Origin: Pseudomonadota bacterium | GTDB lineage: Bacteria; Pseudomonadota; Alphaproteobacteria; Rhizobiales; Xanthobacteraceae | Assembly (NCBI GenBank): GCA_963205465.1 | Contig: CAUJKG010000380.1 | Span: 1 to 8,313 of the forward strand | Reading direction: 5' to 3' | Length of the DNA stretch: 8,313 nucleotides | Shown: piece after piece, positions 1-5,540 of the stretch | Layout: each line of letters starts with the position of its first letter | How positions within the stretch are numbered: the first letter of the stretch is position 1 | Notes under the pieces: model-generated | What the model was told of the DNA's origin: nothing | What the model saw: the letters and a program-made list of their open reading frames with translations, nothing else | Databases searched by the model: none | Made by a program: the position numbers and the translations under genes

Positions 1-758
1 AAGACCTCGGCGTGAAGCTCTTCGTGCGCGAAGGCCGCAGCATAAGGCTCTCGCCTGCGGGATCGATCCTCTTGGAAAAGGCAAACCGGCTTTTGGAACT
101 CGCCCGCGAAACGCGCGAGGCCGTGCACGAAGGCGCACCACGCGGATTGTTGCGGCTCGGTGCCTATGAAAGCACGGCGTCGGTTTGGCTGCCGGGACGG
201 CTCAACGAATTCCAGAAGAAGTATCCGCAGGTGACGCTGGAACTGCACACCTGGAGCCTGCAGCACATGATCGCGGGCATGCTTTCCGGCGAACTGGAAG
301 CGGCACTGATCTGCCGCAACGAGAACGACACGCGCTTCGAAACCTTGCCGCTCTACGACGACGAGGTCGTGCTGGTCGCGCCGAAGCACAAGGATCCGCT
401 CGCACGCGGGAAACAGGAAGACTTCGTCCTGCTTTCCTTCGACGACGACTGTCCGCTGCGTCACCAGATCGAAGGCTATGTCCGCGATCATATCCGCGCG
501 CCTTCGCGCGTCATCGAGATGTCATCCAATCACGCGCTACTCGGCTGCGTCGCTGCCGGCATGGGCGTCGGCATGATGCCGGAAAGCGTGCTGCCGACCT
601 TTCCGGGTCACAAACATCTGAACGTGCATCGCATGCCGGCAGAGGTCGCGAAAAAACATATCGCGCTCACCTGGCGCAAGGGCATGCGGTCAGTACGGAT
701 CGACGCGCTTGCGGAAACGCTGCAGGATTCGCGAATCACGAGGAGAAATAAAAAATGA
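1..758 (+). CDS. LysR-type transcriptional regulator, 5' end missing
   Basis: The gene runs in from the left edge; reading frame begins at base 3 and gives 251 visible residues. The first visible residues, DLGVKLFVREGRSIRLSPAG, match the end of the LysR winged helix-turn-helix (usual pattern LGVxLFxRxxRxxxLTxAG), so most of the DNA-binding helices lie outside the window. A linker helix follows (about LLEKANRLLELARETREA). The C-terminal two-lobed effector-binding domain then starts at LRLGAYEST and carries the usual GMGVGMMPESVL segment late in the second lobe. LysR proteins bind DNA as tetramers and respond to a small molecule, which cannot be told here. The stop overlaps the start of the Rid-family gene (ATGA), so the two are probably co-transcribed and translationally coupled. 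E. coli CynR is also LysR-type, but this gene is on the opposite strand to cynS and separated from it by the Rid gene, so a role in cyanate control is only a possibility. Confidence 0.93.
   Translation, partial: DLGVKLFVREGRSIRLSPAGSILLEKANRLLELARETREAVHEGAPRGLLRLGAYESTASVWLPGRLNEFQKKYPQVTLELHTWSLQHMIAGMLSGELEAALICRNENDTRFETLPLYDDEVVLVAPKHKDPLARGKQEDFVLLSFDDDCPLRHQIEGYVRDHIRAPSRVIEMSSNHALLGCVAAGMGVGMMPESVLPTFPGHKHLNVHRMPAEVAKKHIALTWRKGMRSVRIDALAETLQDSRITRRNKK
741..745 (+). promoter_or_regulatory. Ribosome binding site of the Rid-family gene
   Basis: AGGAG lies 9 bases before the ATG at 755, inside the last codons of the LysR gene. It supports the ATG at 755 as the start and coupling by the ATGA overlap. 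Confidence 0.75.
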
Positions 759-1138
759 CGCTGACCCTGATCAACCCGCCCGGCGTGGCTGCATCTCCCG
801 CTTATCACCACGGCGCGCTCGCGAACGGGGTGAAGGACATGCTCTTCATCTCCGGTCAGGTCGGCATGAAGGAAGACGGCTCGGTTGTCGAAGGCGTCGG
901 CGCGCAGGCCGAACAGGCGATGAAAAACATGATCGCCGTGCTGAAGGCTGCGGACATGGACATCAACAACGTCGCGAAGTTCACGATCTTCGTGACCGAC
1001 GCCGCGCATGTGCCGGAAATCGTGCAGGCGACGACGCCCTATTGGCGCATCCCCTCGCCCGCGGTGACGCTCCTGGTCGTCAAGGGTCTCGCCTCGCCTG
1101 CGCTCCTGGTCGAGATCGAAGCGATCGCGGTGCGTTAG
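755..1138 (+). CDS. Rid-family (YjgF/YER057c/UK114) protein lacking the catalytic arginine
   Basis: This 127-residue protein has the usual length and hallmarks of the Rid family: FISGQVGM near residue 31, a helix QAEQAMKNMIAVLKAADMD, then INNVAKFTIFVTD, and the C-terminal VEIEAIAVR. Archetypal RidA hydrolyses reactive enamine/imine intermediates such as 2-aminoacrylate and needs an arginine in a PARS-type motif (Arg105 in E. coli). Here the matching stretch is P102-A103-V104-T105, so that arginine is valine. By family knowledge such members belong to non-RidA subgroups that often lack imine deaminase activity, so a RidA label would overstate the function. It is expected to be a cytosolic trimer with ligand clefts between subunits. 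It overlaps the LysR gene by ATGA and so likely shares its transcript; it may act on a metabolite tied to the regulator's unknown pathway (inference). It ends one base from the oppositely oriented DUF1348 gene. Confidence 0.92.
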   Translation: MTLTLINPPGVAASPAYHHGALANGVKDMLFISGQVGMKEDGSVVEGVGAQAEQAMKNMIAVLKAADMDINNVAKFTIFVTDAAHVPEIVQATTPYWRIPSPAVTLLVVKGLASPALLVEIEAIAVR

Positions 1139-1139
1139 G

Positions 1140-1601
1140 TTACAGTCCCAGCTCGCTCAATCCCGGATGATCCCCAGGGCGCGGACCCGACGGCCACAAG
1201 AACTTCCGCTCGTTTTCCTTGATCGGCACATCATTGATGCTCGCCTCGCGGCGGCGCATCAGCCCGGCCTCGTCGAACTCCCACTGCTCGTTGCCGTGCG
1301 CGCGAAACCACGCGCCGTTTTCGTCGCGATATTCATAAGCGAAACGCGCGGCGATGCGGTTCTCGTGAAAGGCCCAGACCTCCTTGATAAGACGGTAGTC
1401 GCGTTCCTTCGCCCATTTGCGTGTGAGGAATTCGACGATCGCCGCGCGGCCCGAGAAAAACTCGGAGCGGTTTCGCCACGCGCTGTCTTCGGTATAAGCG
1501 AGCGAAACGCGCTCCGGGTCCCGTGAATTCCAGGCGTCCTCCGCCATGCGCGCCTTCTGCGCCGCGGTCTCGGCAGTAAAAGGCGGCAGCGGCGGACGCA
1601 T
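1140..1601 (-). CDS. DUF1348 / NTF2-like (SnoaL-fold) protein
   Basis: This 153-residue protein matches the DUF1348 group of the nuclear transport factor 2-like superfamily. It shows AEDAWNSRDPERVSLAYTED near the N-terminus, WRNRSEFFSGRAAIVEFL, then FAYEYRDENGAWFRAHGNE, WEFDEAGLMRRREASINDVP and a C-terminal HPGLSELGL. The fold is a small cone-shaped alpha+beta barrel with a pocket; no catalytic role is established for this group that I can name. The start at 1601 is chosen because the family begins MRPPLPPF and an AAGGAAG ribosome-binding sequence lies upstream (about 1612-1618); a longer frame extending to 2036 is only read-through of the cynS region in another frame. It begins five bases after the cynS stop, so it is very probably the last gene of the cyanate operon. 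A role in cyanate metabolism is inferred only from position. Confidence 0.9.
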   Translation of the reverse strand: MRPPLPPFTAETAAQKARMAEDAWNSRDPERVSLAYTEDSAWRNRSEFFSGRAAIVEFLTRKWAKERDYRLIKEVWAFHENRIAARFAYEYRDENGAWFRAHGNEQWEFDEAGLMRRREASINDVPIKENERKFLWPSGPRPGDHPGLSELGL

Positions 1602-1606
1602 GACGA

Positions 1607-2095
1607 TCAGTCTTCCTTGAAGCCGTATTCGGGCGTGTTGCCGGTCGCACCGTAATAGCGGTACGGCAGAAATTTTCCGGTCATGGTGATCTTGACGCGG
1701 TCGCCCTTGGGATTGGCCTGCCGCTCCATCAGGAAATCGAAATCGATCGCCGACATGATGCCGTCGCCGAATTCTTCCTCGATCAGCGCCTTCCACGCCG
1801 GGCCGTTGACCATCACCATTTCGTAGAAGCGGTAGATCAGCGGATCGGTCGGCGGCATAGGCGTGCCGGTGCCGCGCATCGGCACTTCGTTCAGCATCGC
1901 CTGCTCGGCTTTGGTAAGCCCGAACAGCTCGGCCGCGGCCTGCGCCTGTGGCTTGGTCAGCTTCATCTGGCCCATGAGCGCGCCGACGATCAGCGTCGGC
2001 GAGAAGCCGCCGATCTGCTCGCAGATGTAGCTCCACTTCCAGCCCTTCTCGCGCTTGATGTCGAGCAGCTTCTCGGTGAGGTCTTCGCGTTTCAT
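1607..2095 (-). CDS. cynS: Cyanate hydratase (cyanase, EC 4.2.1.104)
   Basis: Cyanase converts cyanate and bicarbonate to carbamate, which breaks down to ammonia and CO2. This detoxifies cyanate and supplies nitrogen. The 162-residue protein has the two expected parts: an N-terminal helical domain (about 1-75) with the family's LxGQ-type segment (LMGQMKLTKPQAQAAAELFGL), and the C-terminal catalytic domain with PTDPLIYRFYEM and FGDGIMSAIDF. The three catalytic residues known from E. coli (Arg96, Glu99, Ser122) correspond to Arg89, Glu92 and Ser115, all offset by exactly seven, so the active site is intact. The enzyme is normally a homodecamer with sites shared between subunits. The C-terminus runs past the usual GKYLP end with about 17 extra residues (YRYYGATGNTPEYGF). 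An AAGGAAG ribosome-binding sequence lies just upstream of the ATG. The gene follows the transporter ATPase after 27 bases and precedes the DUF1348 gene by five. No carbonic anhydrase gene (cynT) is present in the window. Confidence 0.97.
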   Translation of the reverse strand: MKREDLTEKLLDIKREKGWKWSYICEQIGGFSPTLIVGALMGQMKLTKPQAQAAAELFGLTKAEQAMLNEVPMRGTGTPMPPTDPLIYRFYEMVMVNGPAWKALIEEEFGDGIMSAIDFDFLMERQANPKGDRVKITMTGKFLPYRYYGATGNTPEYGFKED

Positions 2096-2122
2096 CTTCG
2101 TCTTCCTTGCTTCGAAATGAAT

Positions 2123-3013
2123 TCAGGCGCGTATGCGCAGCGGTTCGGACGCGGATGACGTCTCCGCAACCGGCCGCACCAGCGGAACGTTCTTAGTATC
2201 CCGCGGCTTGCCCGCGATCTCGTCCTTGAACGTGCGCGAGCGGCTGACCAGAAAATCGATCAGATGATTGCGCACGGCGTAATAGTCCGTGTGCTTGTGA
2301 ATCTGGTTGCGCTCGCGATCTTTCGGCAGCGGATTTTCCACGATCTCCGCGATCTGTGCGTGCGGACCGTTGGTCATGAGCACGATCTTGTCGGCGAGAT
2401 AGATCGCCTCGTCGACGTCATGCGTGATCATGAACACGGTCTGTCCGGTCGAAAGACAGATGCGCCGCACTTCGTCCTGCAAGGTGCCGCGCGTCAGCGC
2501 GTCGAGCGCGGAGAACGGCTCATCCATCAGGAGCATTTTCGGTTCGAGTGATAACGCGCGGGCGATGCCGACGCGCTGCTTCATGCCGCCGGAAAGCTCG
2601 GACGGCTTTTTATATTCCGCGCCCTTCAGGCCGACGAGCGCGATGAACTTCTCGGCGTGCTCCCTGATCTCCGCCTTCGACCAGTGCTTGTGCTTCGCGC
2701 CTACCGCGTAAGAGACGTTGCCGAGCACGGTCCGCCACGGCAGGAGCGCGTGGCTCTGGAAGATCACCGCGCGTTCGAGCGCGGGGCCGTCGATCGCCTG
2801 GTTGTCGACGATCACCACGCCCTCGCTCGGCGTATCAAGCCCGGCAAGGATGTTCAGGACCGTGGTCTTACCGCAGCCGGAATGACCGATCATGCAGACG
2901 AACTCGCCGCGATTGATGCCGAGCCAGAGGTTTTCGAACACGGTGGTCTCGGCACCGCCCGGCGCGGGATAACGCTTCGCGATCGCTTCGATGGAGATGA
3001 GTTTTTCGGTCAT
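2123..3013 (-). CDS. ABC transporter ATP-binding protein, NrtD/CynD/SsuB type
   Basis: This 296-residue cytosolic ATPase powers the neighbouring permease. All nucleotide-binding motifs are present: Walker A GHSGCGKT (43-50), Q-loop Gln86 in FQSHALLPW, signature LSGGMKQR (140-147), Walker B MLLMDEP (160-166), D-loop SALD (168-171) and H-loop His198 in THDVDEA. The sequence VFENLWLGINRGEFVCMIGHSGCGKTT fits the nitrate/cyanate/taurine (NitT/TauT) group. The last 35 residues or so are a low-complexity tail without the NrtA-like regulatory domain seen in cyanobacterial NrtC. Its start is three bases after the permease stop, so the two are tightly coupled, and cynS follows after 27 bases. Because cyanase is next in the operon, cynD is the likeliest role, with nitrate or bicarbonate as alternatives. 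ATPase sequence alone does not decide the substrate. Confidence 0.95.
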   Translation of the reverse strand: MTEKLISIEAIAKRYPAPGGAETTVFENLWLGINRGEFVCMIGHSGCGKTTVLNILAGLDTPSEGVVIVDNQAIDGPALERAVIFQSHALLPWRTVLGNVSYAVGAKHKHWSKAEIREHAEKFIALVGLKGAEYKKPSELSGGMKQRVGIARALSLEPKMLLMDEPFSALDALTRGTLQDEVRRICLSTGQTVFMITHDVDEAIYLADKIVLMTNGPHAQIAEIVENPLPKDRERNQIHKHTDYYAVRNHLIDFLVSRSRTFKDEIAGKPRDTKNVPLVRPVAETSSASEPLRIRA

Positions 3014-3016
3014 GAT

Positions 3017-3853
3017 TTATTCCGGGTAAGTCACGAGCTTCGCGGCGCGGGCGAGCAATTGATCGAGGATCATGCCGACGATTCCGATGACGAGGATCGC
3101 GTTGATCACGTTGGTGATCGAAAGGTTGTTCCACTCGTTCCAGACGAAGTAACCGATGCCGGTGCCGCCCACGAGCATCTCGGCCGCGACGATGACGAGC
3201 CAGGCAATGCCGATGGAAATCCGCATGCCGGTGAGAATCGTCGGCGCAGCGGCGGGCAGGATCACCGTGAAAGCGCGCTTGAATGCGCCGACTTCCAGCG
3301 TGCGCGCGACGTTGAGCCATTCCTTGCGCACGGAGGCCACCCCGAACGCGGTATTGATCAGCATCGGCCAGACCGAGCAGATGAAGATCACGAAGATCGC
3401 GGAGTAATTCGAATCCTTGATCGTGTAGAGCGCGAGCGGCATCCAGGCGAGCGGCGAAATCGGCTTGAGCACCTGGATGAAGGGGTCGAGCGCGCGGCTC
3501 ATCAGTTGCGACATGCCGATGAGAAAGCCGAGCGGGATCGCGACGATCACCGCGAGCAAATAGCCGAGCGCGACGCGGCCGACGGAATAAGCGAGCTGGA
3601 TGCCGAGGCCCTTGTCGTTCGGGCCGTTGTCGTAGAACGGATTGGTCAGATGCTTCCAGAGTGTTGCGCCGACCTGCAACGGGCCCGGCATCGCCGATTT
3701 CCCTTGGGTCGCGGTCTGGCCCATCAGCTTGGCGTATTCGGGATCCATCTGTTGCACGGCGCCTGTGCCGCTGGTCGCAATGTGCCAGGCGATCAGAAAG
3801 GTGGCGAGGATAAGGGCCGAAACGATGCCGGCGCGAAGGGAGAGAGAACGCAT
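3017..3853 (-). CDS. ABC transporter permease, NrtB/CynB type
   Basis: This 278-residue inner-membrane protein belongs to the binding-protein-dependent permease family of the NitT/TauT group. Hydrophobic segments are visible at about 8-26, 93-115, 134-146, 151-169, 213-230 and 247-268. The cytoplasmic EAA-type loop that docks on the ATPase is at about 183-210 (ARTLEVGAFKRAFTVILPAA then PTILTGMR), and the family motif SIGIAWLVIVAAEML follows. A periplasmic stretch of about 60 residues separates the first two segments, as in NrtB relatives. The ATG at 3853 gives a proper positively charged N-terminus ahead of the first segment, with a weak GAGAAAG ribosome-binding sequence. It lies downstream of the binding-protein gene across a 130-base gap holding a double-hairpin repeat, and ends three bases before the ATPase gene. 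The substrate is inferred from cynS to be cyanate. Confidence 0.94.
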   Translation of the reverse strand: MRSLSLRAGIVSALILATFLIAWHIATSGTGAVQQMDPEYAKLMGQTATQGKSAMPGPLQVGATLWKHLTNPFYDNGPNDKGLGIQLAYSVGRVALGYLLAVIVAIPLGFLIGMSQLMSRALDPFIQVLKPISPLAWMPLALYTIKDSNYSAIFVIFICSVWPMLINTAFGVASVRKEWLNVARTLEVGAFKRAFTVILPAAAPTILTGMRISIGIAWLVIVAAEMLVGGTGIGYFVWNEWNNLSITNVINAILVIGIVGMILDQLLARAAKLVTYPE

Positions 3854-3867
3854 TGCTTTCTCATTTC

Positions 3868-3960
3868 GTCATTCCGGACGCGCGGAGCGCGATCCGGAAT
3901 CCTAGAGGAAATCCGCCCTGGATTCCGGGTTCGATGCGTTCCGCATCGCCCCGGAATGAC
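3868..3960 (-). repeat. Double-hairpin intergenic repeat (ATTCCGG element)
   Basis: This 93-base element fills most of the gap between the binding-protein and permease genes. Its outer ends are a perfect 10-base inverted repeat, GTCATTCCGG (3868-3877) and CCGGAATGAC (3951-3960). Inside are two separate hairpins. The first is ATTCCGGA-CGCGC, loop GGA, GCGCG-A-TCCGGAAT (3871-3900, one bulged base). The second is ATTCCGGG (3922-3929), CGATGCG, loop TTC, CGCATCG, CCCGGAAT (to 3957). It resembles REP/palindromic elements scattered through Bradyrhizobium-like genomes (recalled, not searched). In the operon transcript it could pause transcription, protect the upstream message from 3' decay, or lower permease output relative to the binding protein. 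The strand is given as that of the operon transcript; the element itself is nearly symmetrical. Confidence 0.85.
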
Positions 3961-3983
3961 AGGATGGAGTTGGATGCAGGTTC

Positions 3984-5363
3984 TCACGCCCTGCTGATCT
4001 TGAAACTCTTCAGATATTCCTCGGGCTTCGAGGGATCGAAGGTCTTGCCCATGACCGAGAAGCTTTTCGTGGTCGAAACCGGCGGTGTCAGCCCCACTTC
4101 CTTCATCAGTTTCGTGGTGTCGGTCGCAAGGAAAACCTGCTTTGCGACATCGGCGTATTTCACCTCGCCCTTGATCTGGCCCCAGCGCTTCATCTGCGTA
4201 AGAATCCAGACTGCAAAGGACTCGTAAGGGAATGGATCGAAGTCGACGCGCTTCGCGTCCCGCTTCACCGTGCCGAGACCGTCGGCATAAGTGCCGGTGA
4301 GAATCTGCTCGAGTACCGTGACCGGCTGGTTGATGTAGTTCGCGGGTGCGATCGCTTCGGCGATCTGCTTCCGGTTCTCCGCCTTCGAGGCAAAGGCGGT
4401 CGCGTCGATGATCGACTTCAGCAGTGCCGCGTAGGTATTCGGTGAGGACTTCACGAATTCCTGCGATGCCGCAAAGGCGCAGCAGGGATGGCCGTCCCAG
4501 ATCTCCTTCGACAGCACGTGGATGAAGCCTACGTTGTCGTAGACCGCGCGCTGGTTCATCGGATCGGGACCGAGGAAGCCGTCGATGTTGTCGGCGCGCA
4601 GGTTCGCGACCATCTCCGGCGGCGGCACTGCGCGGATCTGCACGTCGGTGTCGGGATCGAGCCCGTGCTCCGCCAGATAATAGCGCAGCAGGTAATTATG
4701 CATCGAGTAATCGAACGGTACCGCGAACTTGAAGCCCTTCCATGACTTCGGATCGCGCTTGTCCTTGTGCTTGATCGCGAGTGTAATGGCCTGACCGTTG
4801 ATGTTCTCGATCGCCGGCGCGGTATAAGGCTGCGCGTTGGCACCGGCACCTAACGTGATCGCAAGCGGCATCGGCGAGAGCATGTGCGCGGCGTCATATT
4901 CCTTGTTGATGGTCTTGTCGCGGATCACCGCCCAGCCCGCAGTCTTGATGACTTCGACGTTGAGCCCGTGCTTCGTATAGAAGCCCATGGGATGCGCCAT
5001 GATGATCGGCGTCGCGCAGGTAATCGGAATGAAGCCGACCTTGAGGTCCTTCTTCTCCAGCGGCCCGCCCTGCGCGAAAACTTCGGTCGCCGTCTGCAAC
5101 GGAAAGAACTGCGAGATCGCGGCGAGTGCGGTCGCGGCACCCACGCTCTTCAGGAACGCGCGGCGCGCGGCGTCCTGCGGAAACATCGCGCGCATCACCG
5201 CGCCGGCCACGACATTCTCGTAGCGCTTGTCTTCGCTGGACGGCACCTCCTGCGCCTGCAGGCGCAAGGCGTGATCATGCTCCGCCGCGCTCCGGTGCTG
5301 ACCGCATGGGCAGCCGGACCGCAGCCTGCGCTTGGAATCGAACGGATTACTGAACATGGACAT
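3984..5363 (-). CDS. NrtA/CmpA-family substrate-binding protein with internal Tat signal
   Basis: This 459-residue protein delivers the substrate to the permease and ATPase encoded downstream. The twin-arginine motif ARRAFLK (R67-R68) is followed by a hydrophobic stretch (SVGAATALAA) and a likely cleavage near VFAQ (about residue 97), so export would be by Tat. The mature part matches the NrtA/CmpA group of proteobacteria: KVGFIPITCATPIIMA, TAGWAVIRDK, EYDAAHMLSPMPLAIT, VPPPEMVANLRADNIDGFLG, EIWDGHPCCAFAAS. A 66-residue segment with GCPCGQHRSAAEHD (C18, C20, H23) precedes the Tat motif. The start at 5363 is preferred over an upstream in-frame ATG at 5468 because GAGGAG lies five bases before it, the predicted sigma-54 start site falls just upstream, and the family begins around MxxxNPFD. 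It is the first gene of the operon. Given cynS, cyanate is the best guess for the ligand; nitrate, nitrite or bicarbonate are possible, and cynA would be the matching name. Confidence 0.92.
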   Translation of the reverse strand: MSMFSNPFDSKRRLRSGCPCGQHRSAAEHDHALRLQAQEVPSSEDKRYENVVAGAVMRAMFPQDAARRAFLKSVGAATALAAISQFFPLQTATEVFAQGGPLEKKDLKVGFIPITCATPIIMAHPMGFYTKHGLNVEVIKTAGWAVIRDKTINKEYDAAHMLSPMPLAITLGAGANAQPYTAPAIENINGQAITLAIKHKDKRDPKSWKGFKFAVPFDYSMHNYLLRYYLAEHGLDPDTDVQIRAVPPPEMVANLRADNIDGFLGPDPMNQRAVYDNVGFIHVLSKEIWDGHPCCAFAASQEFVKSSPNTYAALLKSIIDATAFASKAENRKQIAEAIAPANYINQPVTVLEQILTGTYADGLGTVKRDAKRVDFDPFPYESFAVWILTQMKRWGQIKGEVKYADVAKQVFLATDTTKLMKEVGLTPPVSTTKSFSVMGKTFDPSKPEEYLKSFKISRA

Positions 5364-5368
5364 CGCCA

Positions 5369-5375
5369 CTCCTCT
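5369..5375 (-). promoter_or_regulatory. Ribosome binding site of the binding-protein gene
   Basis: On the minus strand AGAGGAG precedes the ATG at 5363 by five bases. It decides the start in favour of 5363 over the upstream in-frame ATG at 5468, which would lie ahead of the predicted promoter. Confidence 0.75.
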
Positions 5376-5400
5376 CGAACAACGGATCGAGGAGAGGAAA

Positions 5401-5416
5401 AGCAACTTCGATGCCA
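5401..5416 (-). promoter_or_regulatory. Sigma-54 (-24/-12) promoter of the cyanate operon
   Basis: On the minus strand the sequence is TGGCATCGAAGTTGCT, against the consensus TGGCAYRNNNNTTGCW. TGGCA, the TTGC core, the Y and the W all match; only the R position differs (C). The invariant GG and GC doublets are correctly spaced, and a T-run (TTTT) follows the -12 element, as is common. The predicted start site is near 5390, leaving an untranslated leader of about 27 bases that contains the ribosome-binding site. Nine fixed-base matches at the right spacing in a 177-base region are very unlikely by chance. It implies RNA polymerase with RpoN and a separate ATP-driven activator, fitting a nitrogen-scavenging operon. 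Confidence 0.85.
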
Positions 5417-5419
5417 AGA

Positions 5420-5439
5420 TTTTCCGAGCGCGCGGAAAA
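5420..5439. promoter_or_regulatory. TTTTCCG-N6-CGGAAAA palindrome, candidate operator
   Basis: TTTTCCG (5420-5426) and CGGAAAA (5433-5439) form a perfect dyad with a six-base GC-only-plus-A spacer. A third copy of the heptamer, TTTTCCG, stands at 5455-5461. The dyad begins four bases upstream of the -24 element of the operon promoter and is centred about 40 bases upstream of the predicted start site. A protein bound here would abut the polymerase. The binder is unknown; the divergent regulator and a global regulator are both possible. Confidence 0.5.
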
Positions 5440-5484
5440 ACGGGAAATGCCCTATTTTCCGATTGCATTCAGCGGCTTAGTTGC

Positions 5485-5515
5485 TACGATTTCTCGTATC
5501 ATACGAATTTTCGTA
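5485..5515. promoter_or_regulatory. Two tandem TACGA-N4-TCGTA dyads, candidate regulator-binding site
   Basis: The first dyad is TACGATTTCTCGTA (5485-5498) and the second TACGAATTTTCGTA (5502-5515), separated by three bases and with centres 17 bases apart. The middle half-sites also form a perfect TCGTAT-C-ATACGA palindrome (5494-5506). The whole block is centred about 110 bases upstream of the predicted operon start site, the normal distance for an upstream activating sequence at a sigma-54 promoter. It also lies 26-56 bases before the regulator's own start codon, where it could mediate autoregulation. Tandem dyads fit dimers or oligomers of a Fis-type helix-turn-helix regulator, such as the divergent gene product. 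The assignment of the binder is inference. Confidence 0.65.
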
Positions 5516-5540
5516 GTAGTCGCCGGGGTGCCTGCTGCAA

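Noticed and set aside
12..758. LysR protein as a complete CynR starting at GTG 12
   Set aside because: The translated start falls after the recognition helix of the LysR DNA-binding domain and the frame is open to the left edge, so the gene is cut. Nothing specific links it to CynR.
1140..2036. A 298-residue version of the DUF1348 protein extending into cynS
   Set aside because: The first 145 or so residues are cynS read in another frame (arginine- and alanine-rich). The family start and ribosome-binding sequence support 1601.
2657..3997. Long plus-strand open frame (446 codons) opposite the ATPase and permease genes
   Set aside because: It mirrors the two well-supported minus-strand genes. 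Its translation is rich in D, R, E, H and A with no recognisable domain, as expected for antisense frames in high-GC DNA.
5369..5396. Imperfect hairpin that could hide the ribosome-binding site of the binding-protein gene
   Set aside because: Its 5' arm lies mostly upstream of the predicted transcription start near 5390, so only about four pairs would exist in the RNA.
5364..5468. Longer start for the binding protein at 5468
   Set aside because: It would place the start codon upstream of the sigma-54 promoter and its predicted start site. It adds 35 residues without family similarity, and 5363 has a good ribosome-binding site.
5463..5491. Sigma-70 or second sigma-54 promoter for the regulator
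   Set aside because: TTGCAT and TTGCTA occur, but no -10 or -24 partner at acceptable spacing is convincing.
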